Shown here in pieces: positions 9,098-18,198 of a stretch of DNA of 64,000 nt. Made by a program: the position numbers and the translations under genes. The DNA lies in NCBI GenBank assembly GCA_965200925.1, contig OZ241738.1:1984001-2048000 (forward strand). The letters run 5' to 3'. How positions within the stretch are numbered: position 1 is the first letter of the stretch; the number at the start of each line of letters is the position of its first letter. The stretch comes from WTGU01 sp965200925 (GTDB taxonomy: Bacteria; Pseudomonadota; Alphaproteobacteria; UBA828). The notes below the pieces were generated by a model. The model was not told the origin of the DNA. It saw only the letters and a program-made list of their open reading frames with translations, and searched no databases.

Positions 9098-10162
9098 TCA
9101 GATCGCGCCCAGGCCGCGGTCGAGCGCGGTTTCGGGCCGCGCCACGCAGGCCGCGAACCGCGCTTCCAGCGCCGCCGCGTCGAGGCCCCGACCGATCACC
9201 ACGATCCGCGTCTCCACGTCGCCGCGGGGCCAGGATTCGGCGTAGGTCGGCGGGCTGAAGGTCGCCTGCACGCCCTGAAGGACGACCGGTTTGTCCACGT
9301 TCTGGAAGTGGACCAAACCCTTCACCCGATAGAGGTCCTCGCCCATCTCCTCCGTCAGGGCGAGGAAGAAGCGGAGCAGCGCGTTCCACTCCAGCGGCTC
9401 CCGGCTCCGCAGGCAGACGGCGCCCACGCCTTCGGTATGCGGATGGTCGTGGCCGGCCTGCGGTGGCCTGTCGGCGCCGATCCATGCCCCCACCATGTCG
9501 TCGCGCCGCTTCGGCTCGAACAGGTCGAGGTCGAGCAGGCGCGCCACCGGCAGGGCGCCGCGGCTGGTGACTTCCTTGACCGAGAAGGGGTTGAGGCGCT
9601 CGACCGCCGCGACGGCTTCGGAAAACGCCTTGTCGTCCACCAGATCCCGCTTGTTGAAGATCAGCTTGTCGGCGATCGCGATCTGCTTCTCCGCTTCCGG
9701 AGAGCGGGCGAGCTGGCCGGTCACGTGCTTCAGGTCCACGACGGTCAGCACGGCGTCGAGCCGGAAGGTGAGGTCGAGCTTCATGTCGGTGTAGAAGAGC
9801 CGGGCCAGGGGCGACGGATCGGCGATGCCCGTGGTCTCGATCACGATCTTGTCGAAGTCGATGGCGGGCTCCGCCAGCCCCACCTTGCGCAGGAAGAGCC
9901 TGTTGAGGCCGTCCATCAGGTCGCCGCGGGCGGCGCAGCAGATGCAGCCGTTGACGAGCTCCAGCATGTCTTCGCCGGCGCGGGCGATGAGGTCGCCATC
10001 GATCCCGATCTCGCCGAACTCGTTGACGATGACCGCGATCCGGCCGGCATCCGGTGCGCGCAACAGCCGGTTGACCAGGGTCGTCTTGCCGGCGCCGAGA
10101 AAGCCCGTGACGAGGGTGATTGGAATGCGTTCGTCGACCGCCCTGGAATCGACGCGGGGCAC
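9098..10162 (-). CDS. CobW/YjiA-type G3E GTPase, putative metallochaperone
   Basis: This is a GTP-binding protein of the COG0523 group. It has the P-loop TGFLGAGKTTL near residue 18, the metal-binding CxCC motif as GCICCAARGDL, a conserved ETTG (VIETTGIADPSPLA), and an NKRD guanine-recognition motif. The C-terminal CobW domain ends in a conserved W-x-R region. I chose the GTG at 10162; an ATG at 10246 in the same frame would overlap the preceding cyclase gene by over 50 bases. Family members load Zn, Co or Ni into enzymes. Here it lies between a metal-dependent cyclase and an amidase, so metallating the cyclase is a reasonable guess. Confidence 0.87.
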   Translation of the reverse strand: MPRVDSRAVDERIPITLVTGFLGAGKTTLVNRLLRAPDAGRIAVIVNEFGEIGIDGDLIARAGEDMLELVNGCICCAARGDLMDGLNRLFLRKVGLAEPAIDFDKIVIETTGIADPSPLARLFYTDMKLDLTFRLDAVLTVVDLKHVTGQLARSPEAEKQIAIADKLIFNKRDLVDDKAFSEAVAAVERLNPFSVKEVTSRGALPVARLLDLDLFEPKRRDDMVGAWIGADRPPQAGHDHPHTEGVGAVCLRSREPLEWNALLRFFLALTEEMGEDLYRVKGLVHFQNVDKPVVLQGVQATFSPPTYAESWPRGDVETRIVVIGRGLDAAALEARFAACVARPETALDRGLGAI

Positions 10163-10193
10163 CGCCGCGGCCCCCGCCCGCGGGCCGGGCCGC

Positions 10194-10898
10194 CTATTCC
10201 TCGAGAATCGCCCAGGCGCGGACGGGCGCGCCGCTGCCGTTCCCAATCTTGATCGGCGGGCCGTAGAACATGAACTCGCCCTTGCCCACCAGCGCCTCGA
10301 GATTGATCAGCCACTCGTAGTGGGCGATGCCGCGATCGCGGCAGACCCGGTGGTTGGGGAACAGGTTGTCCGAGGGTTTGTCGGTCGAAGGCCCTTCGAC
10401 GCCGTGCAGCCTGGATCCCCGGTCGGCGAGCCAATGGGTCGCGGCCGCGGTGATGCCGGGGTTGCTCCACACCGACTTCACGTCGGGGTAGTGGCGCTTG
10501 TGGAGGCCGGTGTTGAGCAACACGATATGGCCGTCCACCCTGACTCCGCCCCTCTCCTCCGCTTCTTCGAAATCGGCCACGTCGATGTCTCCGAGATCGG
10601 GAATATGAGTCAGGTCCCAGCAGACCGCCTTGCCCATGAACATGTCGAGCGGCATCCGGTCCACCGGCGCCCCGTCGGGATTGACGTGGTAGAATGCATC
10701 CACGTGGGTCCCGATATGGTCGATCATGCCCATGTAGGTGGTCGCGAACGAGAGCCTGTCGTCCTCGGTCCCGAGCACGAACTGCTCGCGGGTTTGCGCA
10801 TGGGTGTAGTGGGGCACGATGACGGGGCGCTGAAACAGCTTGTGCGCGGGCATGTTGTCCGTCAGCGTCAACGTCAAATCGACCATCCGTTCCGCCAT
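10194..10898 (-). CDS. cyclase / kynurenine-formamidase-like metal-dependent hydrolase
   Basis: This protein of about 234 residues belongs to the cyclase family (KynB, isatin hydrolase, polyketide cyclase-like). The metal-binding signature H-x-G-T-H-x-D-x3-H is intact in DHIGTHVDAFYH. The start at MAERMVDL (10898) is preceded by GGGGGA; the frame is open further upstream. It is the first gene of the minus-strand run cyclase - GTPase - amidase. It diverges from the tauABC-like transporter at 11213, so the transporter may import the compound this run degrades. The exact substrate is unknown. Confidence 0.85.
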   Translation of the reverse strand: MAERMVDLTLTLTDNMPAHKLFQRPVIVPHYTHAQTREQFVLGTEDDRLSFATTYMGMIDHIGTHVDAFYHVNPDGAPVDRMPLDMFMGKAVCWDLTHIPDLGDIDVADFEEAEERGGVRVDGHIVLLNTGLHKRHYPDVKSVWSNPGITAAATHWLADRGSRLHGVEGPSTDKPSDNLFPNHRVCRDRGIAHYEWLINLEALVGKGEFMFYGPPIKIGNGSGAPVRAWAILEE

Positions 10899-11212
10899 CT
10901 CCGCGTCCCCCGTGTCCGCCGCGTGCCAACCGCGCGCACCATGTCGCAGCATATCAGCGGCGCCGATGCCGTTCCACCGAGCGCGAGAACGGCCCTTTTC
11001 GCGACACCGCCTCTTCCGCCCGGCACTTGAAGCCCCGGCGCCCGGCGGCCTAGAGTGACCGGCGCGCGCCGGATCTGCCCCCGTCGTGCAGGACAGGATC
11101 GAAGGGCGAGTCCGTGGCGGAGGGCGGGTGCCTTCGCCGCCGTCGCGAACATGTCGACGGGCGGGAAACCGGAGCGCGGAGGCAGACCCGCAACGAAGAG
11201 GGGTAGCGAGCC

Positions 11213-12232
11213 ATGCCGGACATCTTCAAGGCGTCGAGAGCGGCCGCGGCCTGTCTGGCCGTGGGCTTGGCTCTGGCGGGCGCAGCGGTGCCGTCCCAGG
11301 CGCAGGAGAAAGTCACGATCGGCTACCAGCTGATCATGAACCCCTGGAAGGTCGCCATCGTCGACGGCGCCTTCGAGGCGGCCACCGGCTACGACATCGC
11401 GTGGAAGAGGTTCGATTCCGGCGCCAAGGTCATCACGGCCATGGCGTCCGGCCATGTCGACATCGCGCTTGCCGGTTCGTCGCCGATCGCCGCGGGAGTC
11501 AGCAGGGGGCTCCCCATTACGCTGTTCTGGATCGTCGGGACCATCGAGGACGCCGAGGGGTTGGTGGTGCGGGACGGCGCCGGCATCGTCGCGCCGCAGG
11601 ACCTCAAGGGCAAGAGGATCGGCGTCCCCTTCGTTTCCACGGCCCACTATCACACCCTGTTCGCCCTCGAGCAGTTCGGCATCGACCGCGGCGAGGTCGA
11701 GCTGTTGAACATGCAGCCGAACGCCGTCGCCGCGGCCTGGACGCGGGGCGACATCGACGCGGCCTTCGTCTGGGGGCCGGCCCTGAGCCGCATCCTGGAA
11801 ACGGGCACGGTGCTGATCACGGCCGGGCAGCTGGCCGACTGGGGCAGGCCGACCTTCGACGGCATGGTGGTGCGCAACGAATTCGCCGCCGCCAACGAGG
11901 GCTTCATGTGCGCATTCGTGCGGACCATCGCCGCGGCCGACGCGGCGTGGCGCGACGACCCCGGCGCGTTCGCGCCCGGCTCCGAGAACGCCGCCAAGAT
12001 CGTCAAGCTGATCGGGGGCGACGAGGCCGCCGTGGCGGGCATCCTGCAGCGGACCGGCTTCCCGACCCTCGAGGAGCAAGCCGGCCCGGCCTGGCTGGGC
12101 GGCGGCGCGGCGGCGGCGCTGGAGGCGACCGCACACTTCCTCAAGGCCGAGAAGAACGTCGACGAACTCCTGCCGGATTACGGCGTCACGGTGACCGACG
12201 CCTTCGTGAAGGCGGCCATCGGCGGCTGCTGA
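11213..12232 (+). CDS. tauA: taurine-type ABC transporter substrate-binding protein
   Basis: This 339-residue periplasmic binding protein starts with a signal peptide (hydrophobic CLAVGLALAGAAV, cleavage near SQAQ-EK). The mature part begins VTIGYQLIMNPWKVAI and continues with FDSGAKVITAMASGHVDIALAGSSP, which is very close to TauA of the SsuA/NitT group. Ligands of the group are taurine and other sulfonates, or nitrogen compounds. It heads a tauA-tauB-tauC set followed by a MarR gene. No taurine dioxygenase or taurine-pyruvate pathway gene is in the window, so the true ligand is open. Confidence 0.88.
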   Translation: MPDIFKASRAAAACLAVGLALAGAAVPSQAQEKVTIGYQLIMNPWKVAIVDGAFEAATGYDIAWKRFDSGAKVITAMASGHVDIALAGSSPIAAGVSRGLPITLFWIVGTIEDAEGLVVRDGAGIVAPQDLKGKRIGVPFVSTAHYHTLFALEQFGIDRGEVELLNMQPNAVAAAWTRGDIDAAFVWGPALSRILETGTVLITAGQLADWGRPTFDGMVVRNEFAAANEGFMCAFVRTIAAADAAWRDDPGAFAPGSENAAKIVKLIGGDEAAVAGILQRTGFPTLEEQAGPAWLGGGAAAALEATAHFLKAEKNVDELLPDYGVTVTDAFVKAAIGGC

Positions 12233-12269
12233 GCGGCGCCGGGCGCGCAGCCGCGAAAGAGGGAGACCT

Positions 12270-13112
12270 TTGTCCGAGCGCGCGACGGCCGGCGAGGGAG
12301 TCGGCGCGGCAGTCCTCCGCGCCGAGGAGGTCAGCGTCGTCTATCCCATGGAGCGCGGCGGCAGCGTCCATGCCCTGGAGAAGGTCTCGCTCGCTATCGA
12401 GCCCGGCGATTTCATCGTCGCCCTGGGCGCGTCGGGCTGCGGCAAGACCACGTTCCTCAATCTCCTGGCCGGCTTCATCCAGCCGACCTCGGGGCGGGTG
12501 ACGATAGGCGGACGGCCCGTCTCGGGGCCGGGCGCGGACCGCGGCGTGGTCTTCCAGAAACACGCGCTGCTGCCCTGGCTCCGGGTGCTCCAGAACGTGG
12601 CCTTCGGACTCAAGCTCCAGGGGGTGCGCAAGGACGCGCGCCACGCCGCGGCGCGGAAATATATCGACCTCGTCGGCCTGAAGGAGTTCGAGGACAGGCG
12701 TATCTATGAATTGTCCGGCGGGATGCAGCAGCGGGTGGGCCTCGCCCGGGCGCTGGCCTGCGACCCGCGGGTCCTGCTGATGGACGAACCGCTCGGCGCG
12801 CTCGACGCGCTGACTCGCGACAACATGCAGGAGCTGATCCTCGACATCTGGTGGGAGACCCGCAAATCCGTCTTCTTCATCACCCACAGCGTCGAGGAGG
12901 CGCTGTTCCTGGCGACCCGGCTGATCGTCATGTCGCCCCGCCCGGGCCGCATCGCGCATCAATACGAACTCGATTTCTGCCGCCGCTACCGCGAAGAGAA
13001 GGACAGCCGCAAGATCAAGTCGACGCCGGAATTCATCGCCATGCGAGAAGAAATCCTGGCCATCGTCCGGCGCGACGAGATCGCCGGCGGGAATGTCGAT
13101 GTCCGGCGCTGA
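12270..13112 (+). CDS. tauB: taurine-type ABC transporter ATP-binding protein
   Basis: This 280-residue ATPase powers uptake by the tauA/tauC complex. Walker A is GASGCGKTTF, the Q-loop VVFQKHALLPW, the signature LSGGMQQRVGLARAL, Walker B VLLMDEPLGALDALTR and the H-loop FFITHSVEEA. The LLPW in the Q-loop and the EPLGALD form are typical of the nitrate/sulfonate/taurine class. Translation starts at a TTG (12270-12272) behind GAGGGAGA. The gene ends 20 bases inside tauC, indicating coupling. Confidence 0.92.
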   Translation: MSERATAGEGVGAAVLRAEEVSVVYPMERGGSVHALEKVSLAIEPGDFIVALGASGCGKTTFLNLLAGFIQPTSGRVTIGGRPVSGPGADRGVVFQKHALLPWLRVLQNVAFGLKLQGVRKDARHAAARKYIDLVGLKEFEDRRIYELSGGMQQRVGLARALACDPRVLLMDEPLGALDALTRDNMQELILDIWWETRKSVFFITHSVEEALFLATRLIVMSPRPGRIAHQYELDFCRRYREEKDSRKIKSTPEFIAMREEILAIVRRDEIAGGNVDVRR

Positions 13113-13971
13113 CCGCGCGCACCCGAGCGCACTCCGGCGCCTCTCGGCGGTATTCGCCGCCGGCCCGGCGAAGCCCGGCGAAGCCTACGGCGCGCCGGGC
13201 CGCGGCAGGAGCTTCAATGTCGCGGCAGTCACCGTCGCCGCGCTGATCGCCGCCTGGTATTTCGCCACCGCGGGCGCGGCGCCCGCGATCGAGCCGCTGT
13301 TCCTGCCGGCGCCGGGGGCGGTGTGGGACAAGTTCGTCCTGGTGGTCACCGAGGGATACCAGGACCGGACGCTGTGGCAACACACCGAAGCCAGCATCGT
13401 GCGCATCTTCGGCGCCTTCCTGCTGGCCGTCGTGATCGGGATTCCCACGGGCATTGCGATGGCAACCAACCGGATCGCGCGCGGGATCTTCGACCCGCCG
13501 GTCGAATTCTACCGGCCATTGCCGCCGCTCGGCTACCTGCCGTTGACCGTCATCTGGCTTGGCATCGGTGAGACGCAGAAGCTGGTTCTGCTGTTCCTCG
13601 CGATGTTCGCGCCGATCGTGCTCAACACCCGCGCCGGGGTGCGCTCGGTGGTGATCGAACAGATCCACGCCGCCTATTCGATGGGCGCGTCGCGGGTGCA
13701 GGTGCTGTGGCATATCGTCTTCAAAGGCGCCATGCCGGAAATCCTGACGGGGCTGCGGATCGGCATCGGCTTCGGCTGGACGACGCTGGTGGCCGCGGAG
13801 CTGGTGGCGACGGAAGAGGGGCTCGGCGCCATGATCATGAGCGCGTCGGAGTTCCTCGTGACCGACGTGGTGATCATGGGAATCGTCGTCATCGGCATCA
13901 TCGCCTACTCCTTCGACCTTCTCATGCGCCGGCTGGAACGGCTTCTGGTGCCCTGGAAAGGCAGGGTCTGA
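13093..13971 (+). CDS. tauC: taurine-type ABC transporter permease
   Basis: This 292-residue inner-membrane permease has about six membrane segments. The first begins around VAAVTVAALIAAWYFAT. The EAA loop contacting the ATPase is visible as AAYSMGASRVQVLWHIVFKGAMPEI. Its front end resembles SsuC/TauC proteins (EPLFLPAPGAVWDKF). Its start lies within the last codons of tauB, and it is followed 15 bases later by the MarR gene. Confidence 0.9.
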   Translation: MSMSGADRAHPSALRRLSAVFAAGPAKPGEAYGAPGRGRSFNVAAVTVAALIAAWYFATAGAAPAIEPLFLPAPGAVWDKFVLVVTEGYQDRTLWQHTEASIVRIFGAFLLAVVIGIPTGIAMATNRIARGIFDPPVEFYRPLPPLGYLPLTVIWLGIGETQKLVLLFLAMFAPIVLNTRAGVRSVVIEQIHAAYSMGASRVQVLWHIVFKGAMPEILTGLRIGIGFGWTTLVAAELVATEEGLGAMIMSASEFLVTDVVIMGIVVIGIIAYSFDLLMRRLERLLVPWKGRV

Positions 13972-13986
13972 CCCGGCGCGGGCCGC

Positions 13987-14487
13987 TTGGAGAGCATCGT
14001 GTCCTATGCCGTCATGCGCCGCCGCTCGGCGGCCCGGGACGAGGCCGAAGCGGATGGCGCGCGGACATTCGTGGCCGAGGAGGCCGCCGCCCATCTCGTC
14101 CCGCTCGCCGCCCGCCTTTTCGCCCGCGCCCTCCAGGAGCGTCTGAGCCGCCACGGCGTCTCGGTCGCGCAATGGTCGATGCTGCTTCTCCTCTGGGAAG
14201 AGGACGGCCTGACCCAGAGGGAGCTGGGCCGCCGGCAGCGGATCGAGGAGCCGACCGCGGCGCGGACGCTCCATCGCATGGAACGCGACGGGCTGGTCCG
14301 GCGCCTCTCCGACGGCGGCGACCGGCGGCGGCGGCGCGTCGTGCTGACGGAACGCGGGCGCCTGCTGCGGGACGAACTCGTTCCCGCAGCCCTGGAGGTC
14401 AACGCCGTCGCGACGCACGGCCTGTCGGCCGACGACAAGCAGCGGCTCGTGAGCCTGCTGCGCTATACCATCGCCCGGCTCGGATGA
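13987..14487 (+). CDS. MarR-family transcriptional regulator
   Basis: This winged-helix repressor of about 166 residues has the recognition region GLTQRELGRRQRIEEPTAARTLHRME, followed by the wing DRRRRRVVLTERG. That order and wording (the D-x-R-x(4)-LT-x-G wing) are diagnostic of MarR. The start is uncertain: TTG 13987, GTG 13999 or ATG 14014 are all in frame. It sits 15 bases after tauC and probably controls this transporter operon or the divergent cyclase operon. Confidence 0.88.
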   Translation: MESIVSYAVMRRRSAARDEAEADGARTFVAEEAAAHLVPLAARLFARALQERLSRHGVSVAQWSMLLLLWEEDGLTQRELGRRQRIEEPTAARTLHRMERDGLVRRLSDGGDRRRRRVVLTERGRLLRDELVPAALEVNAVATHGLSADDKQRLVSLLRYTIARLG

Positions 14488-14547
14488 CGGCACCGCCCGC
14501 GCGGAACGGCGGAGGAAGGGGCCGCTGCTGGCGCGCCTCCGTCCCGC

Positions 14548-15018
14548 TTACGGGCCGGAGGGAGCACCCGTCGGTTTCTGGATGAACTCCACGGTGATGC
14601 CGTCGGGGTCGCGCGTATAGACCACCTTGCCGCCCTTGTTGGGGCCGGCGTTGACGGTGATCGGCGCGCCAAGCGGCTCCGAGCCGGCTTCCCGCACGGC
14701 TGCGATCGCCGCGTCGATGTCGTTCACGTCGAAGGCGATGTGGGCGAAGCCCGCGTCGCAGGGGCGCGACTCGACGGCGCTCCGGTCGGCCGGGCCGCGA
14801 TACTCGATCAACTCGAGCCGATGCCCCGGCGCCTGGAGATAGGCGACCTCGATATCCGCGCCCGCGACGCCGACCACCCGCTCGATGAACGCCGGATCGC
14901 GCGGCGAGCGGTTCAACAGCGCGAAGCCGAGAACGTCCCGGAACAGGCGGATGGCGCGGTCGAGGTTGGAAACCGTGAAGCTCGTGTGGTTGGTCGCGGT
15001 GACGGTGAAACCGGGCAT
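14548..15018 (-). CDS. VOC-family (glyoxalase/epimerase-like) protein
   Basis: This 156-residue vicinal-oxygen-chelate protein is made of two beta-alpha-beta-beta-beta repeats. The first is NHTSFTVSNLDRAIRLFRDVLGF, the second starts FAHIAFDVNDIDAAIAAVREAG and closes with DPDGITVEFIQ. The metal ligands H, E, H and E at these places are consistent with a glyoxalase I or methylmalonyl-CoA epimerase-type active site. It lies 16 bases behind fbiC and so may be cotranscribed with the F420 genes; whether it acts in that pathway is unknown. Confidence 0.85.
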   Translation of the reverse strand: MPGFTVTATNHTSFTVSNLDRAIRLFRDVLGFALLNRSPRDPAFIERVVGVAGADIEVAYLQAPGHRLELIEYRGPADRSAVESRPCDAGFAHIAFDVNDIDAAIAAVREAGSEPLGAPITVNAGPNKGGKVVYTRDPDGITVEFIQKPTGAPSGP

Positions 15019-15034
15019 CGCGGGGGCTCCTCGT

Positions 15035-17500
15035 CTATCCGGGGACGCGGGGCGTGTCGACAGCCGGGAGGCCGGGGCGGACCAGGGCCGTGGCCGGGCG
15101 CCTTTCGTAGCGCCGGGCCGGGGCGTTCACGACGGGCGCGAGCGGCGGCGCTTCCCGCGCGGCGGCCCGGCGTTCCGACGCCACCGGTTCGTAGAGCGTG
15201 GTCCGTTGTACCGGCCTGCGGCCCAGTCCTTCGACCAGCGCCTCGATCTCCGCCGGCGGCAATTCCTGGCCGTGCCGGGCGCCGGCGGCGCGGGTGATCG
15301 ATTCGTTCATCAGCGTGCCGCCGAGATCGTTGGCGCCGGCGGCGAGGCAGGCGGCGGCACCCTCCGGCCCCATCTTGACCCATGAGGTCTGGATGTTGGG
15401 GATCACCGGGTGGAGCGCGAGCCGGGCCACCGCGTGCATGAGAACCGCCTCGCGGAAGGTGGGGCCCCTGCGGGCGCGGCCCTTGAGGTAGAGCGGCGCT
15501 TCCATCGGCACGAAGGGCAGCGGCACGAATTCAGTGAAACCGCCGGTGTGCTCCTGAAGCGCCCGGATGCGCGACAGATGCCGCGCCCAGTGCCGCGCCG
15601 AATCGACATGGCCGAACATGATCGTGGCGGTGCTGCGCAGGCCGCCGGCGTGGGCCGCCTTCATCACCGAGAGCCACTGATCGGTCGCAATCTTGTCGGG
15701 GCAGATGACGGCCCGGACGGAATCGTCGAGGATTTCGGCGGCGGTCCCCGGCAGCGAACCCAGCCCCGCCGCGCGCAGGTCGGCGAGGAAGGCCGGGAGC
15801 GGACGGCCGAGCGTCGCCGCGCCCTGCCAGACCTCCAGCGGCGAGAAGGCGTGGACGTGGATGCGAGGCAGTGCCGCCTTGATGGCGCGGCAGATCGAAA
15901 GATAGGTCTGCCCGGTGTAGCCGGGATGGATGCCGCCCTGGAGGCAGACTTCGGTCGCCCCCCGCGTCCAGGCCTCGCGCGCGCGGCGCACGATCTCCTC
16001 CAACGGCAGGTCGTAGGGCCGGCCGCGCAGGTTCTCGCTCAGGCTGCCCTTGGAGAAGGCGCAGAACTGGCAGCGAAAGTAGCAGACGTTCGTGTAGTTG
16101 ATGTTGCGGTTCACCACGTAGCTCACCGCCGGCCCGTTGACCCGCGCGCGCAACCCGTCGGCGGCGCGGCGAACCGCTTCCAGCGCCGCGCCGCGGGCCT
16201 CGAACAGGCGCACGAGATCGTCCTCGCCCAGGCCGTCGCCGGCCTCCGCGCGCGCCAGCAGCCGATCGATCCCGGGGGCAGCCACGGCCGGGGCCGGTGC
16301 TGCCGGCGGTGCCTCGTGCGCCCCCGCCACCCAGGCATCCGTCCTGGGATAGCCGCCGGCGTCGACCATCTTCAGCACCCGCCCGCGCAGCGCCGGCGCG
16401 AGCCAGCGGTCACCCGCCGCCGCATAGGCCGGATAGAGGGCGAGCCGTTCGGTCAGCGTCTTTCCGGCCGCCGCCGTCTCGCGGGCCAGGGCATCGAGGT
16501 GCGGCCACGGGGCCTCGGGATTGACGTAGTCGGCGGTGACCGGCGACACGCCGCCCCAGTCGTTGATCCCCGCCGACACGAGCCGGGCCAGCGCGCCGGG
16601 GCTCAGGTTGGGGGGCGCCTGGATGTTCATGGCGGGGCCGAACAGGATGCGCGCGACGGCGACGGTCCAGAGCAGGTCGCCCATGTCCGGTTCGGGCGCC
16701 GACGCCATGCGCGTCCCGGGCTTGGCGCGGAAGTTCTGGACGATGATCTCCTGGATGTGGCCGTAGGAATCGTGGGCGTCGCGCAGGGCGAGCAGGGCAT
16801 CGATCCGCTCGCTTCGGGTCTCGCCGATGCCGATGAGGATGCCGGAAGTGAAGGGCACCGCCTCCTCGCCGGCGAGGCGCAAGGTTTCCAGCCGCACCGA
16901 CGGGCGCTTGTCGGGCGAGCCGTGGTGCGGGCCGCCTTTGGCGGAGAGCCGCTCCGCTGCGCTCTCGAGCATCATGCCCTGAGATGCCGAGACGGCGCGC
17001 AACGCCCGCAGATCCGCCCGGCTCAGCACGCCCGGATTGAGATGGGGCAGGAGCGGGGTCTTCTCCAACACCAGCGCCGCCATCGCCGCCAGATAGGAAA
17101 GCGTGCTCTCGTGCCCGAGCGCAGCGAGGCTCTCGCGCGCGGCGCGGTAGCGCAATTCGGGCTTGTCGCCCAAGGTGAACAGCGCCTCCTTGCAGCCGGC
17201 CGCCGCGCCGGCGCGGGCGACCCGCAGCACATCGTCCGCCGCCATGAAGGCGGCCTCGCCGCGGCGCGGCGGCCGGGCGAAGGTGCAGTAGTGGCAGACG
17301 TCGCGGCAGAGATGGGTGAGCGGGATGAAGACCTTGCGCGAATAGGTCACCGCGTCCGCGTGCGCCTGGTCGCGGAGGGCGGCCGCGCATTCGAGCAGCG
17401 GCGCGAGGTCGGTCTCGGCGCCGAGGGCGCGCGCCTCTGCCGCGCTCGGCCGGTGCCCCCGCCGCACCGCCTCGAGCAGATCACCGATCGCCGGGCGCAT
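15035..17500 (-). CDS. fbiC: FO synthase, fused CofG-CofH (FbiC)
   Basis: This radical SAM enzyme of about 821 residues makes 7,8-didemethyl-8-hydroxy-5-deazariboflavin (FO), the chromophore of coenzyme F420, from tyrosine and the flavin precursor 5-amino-6-ribitylaminouracil. Two radical SAM domains are joined: the CofG-like one has CRDVCHYC (Cys 65, 69, 72) and the CofH-like one has CYFRCQFC near residues 471-478. The length matches actinobacterial FbiC (about 850). I set the start at the ATG on 17498-17500, five bases after the cofC stop; the frame remains open upstream through cofC. F420 synthesis is patchy in alphaproteobacteria. cofD and cofE are not in this window. Confidence 0.95.
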   Translation of the reverse strand: MRPAIGDLLEAVRRGHRPSAAEARALGAETDLAPLLECAAALRDQAHADAVTYSRKVFIPLTHLCRDVCHYCTFARPPRRGEAAFMAADDVLRVARAGAAAGCKEALFTLGDKPELRYRAARESLAALGHESTLSYLAAMAALVLEKTPLLPHLNPGVLSRADLRALRAVSASQGMMLESAAERLSAKGGPHHGSPDKRPSVRLETLRLAGEEAVPFTSGILIGIGETRSERIDALLALRDAHDSYGHIQEIIVQNFRAKPGTRMASAPEPDMGDLLWTVAVARILFGPAMNIQAPPNLSPGALARLVSAGINDWGGVSPVTADYVNPEAPWPHLDALARETAAAGKTLTERLALYPAYAAAGDRWLAPALRGRVLKMVDAGGYPRTDAWVAGAHEAPPAAPAPAVAAPGIDRLLARAEAGDGLGEDDLVRLFEARGAALEAVRRAADGLRARVNGPAVSYVVNRNINYTNVCYFRCQFCAFSKGSLSENLRGRPYDLPLEEIVRRAREAWTRGATEVCLQGGIHPGYTGQTYLSICRAIKAALPRIHVHAFSPLEVWQGAATLGRPLPAFLADLRAAGLGSLPGTAAEILDDSVRAVICPDKIATDQWLSVMKAAHAGGLRSTATIMFGHVDSARHWARHLSRIRALQEHTGGFTEFVPLPFVPMEAPLYLKGRARRGPTFREAVLMHAVARLALHPVIPNIQTSWVKMGPEGAAACLAAGANDLGGTLMNESITRAAGARHGQELPPAEIEALVEGLGRRPVQRTTLYEPVASERRAAAREAPPLAPVVNAPARRYERRPATALVRPGLPAVDTPRVPG

Positions 17501-17505
17501 CGGGC

Positions 17506-18174
17506 TCAGGCCGCGTCGGGAACCGGGAGACAGGCAGCGATGCCGCTCTCGCGAAGACAGGTGAGGGTACGGCCCTCGACCGGTGCGGCGAGGAACGCGC
17601 GCAGATCGTCCGGCGTGTCGATGTCCAGTCCGAGGCCGGGGAGGCGGACGACCCGGGGCGCGATGCCGCGCGCCTGTGCCGCGTCGCGATGGCGCGGAAA
17701 GCTGTCCCCGCCGAACGCGAAGGGCAGCGCGTCGGGCGGCGAGCAGAGCACGCAATTGGTCCCGCGCCGGTCCCGCGCCGGCACCAACGTTACCGCCGGC
17801 GCCCGCCCGTGGGCACGCAGGACCGATTCGATTTCCTGGATGCGCGCTGCCGGGACGTCGCCCGGCACCTGAAGCAGGCCATCCACGCCGGCGTCCGCGA
17901 GCGCCCGCGCCGCCCTGGTTACGGCGGCCGTCTGGCCGGCGTTCGACGGCTCGGTCAGGACCCGCGCCCCGTAGCGCCCGGCAAGCGCCCGCGCCGCCGC
18001 GTCGCGCGTCACGACGACGACCTCGGTCAAGCCGGACGCCCGCGACAGGGTCTCCAGCACGTCCTCGATCATCGCCCGGCACAGCGCTCGGCGCGCCGCC
18101 CCGGACAGCAGGCCCGACAGCCGCTGCTTGGCGCAATCGAGATCCTTGACCGGAAGGACCGCCCCGATCGTCAC
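17506..18174 (-). CDS. cofC: 2-phospho-L-lactate / phosphoenolpyruvate guanylyltransferase (CofC/FbiD)
   Basis: This nucleotidyltransferase of about 222 residues activates 2-phospholactate or PEP with GTP, the first step in building the F420 side chain. The N terminus VTIGAVLPVKDLDCAKQRL has the family's K-x-L...AK-x-RL motif. DGLLQVPGDVP holds the metal-binding aspartate and GGDSF the later conserved site. I prefer the GTG at 18174 because GGGAG lies six bases upstream; a GTG at 18198 is also open. It is immediately followed by fbiC, forming a cofC-fbiC-VOC run. Confidence 0.9.
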   Translation of the reverse strand: MTIGAVLPVKDLDCAKQRLSGLLSGAARRALCRAMIEDVLETLSRASGLTEVVVVTRDAAARALAGRYGARVLTEPSNAGQTAAVTRAARALADAGVDGLLQVPGDVPAARIQEIESVLRAHGRAPAVTLVPARDRRGTNCVLCSPPDALPFAFGGDSFPRHRDAAQARGIAPRVVRLPGLGLDIDTPDDLRAFLAAPVEGRTLTCLRESGIAACLPVPDAA

Positions 18175-18198
18175 GTCGCTCTCCCGTGAGGCCGGCAC

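Noticed and set aside
15410..17872. 820-codon plus-strand open frame across fbiC
   Set aside because: No recognisable domain, and the opposite strand carries the two radical SAM motifs of fbiC.
17501..18136. N-terminal extension of fbiC upstream of 17500
   Set aside because: The frame stays open but overlaps cofC completely, and FbiC proteins begin near MRPAIGDLL.
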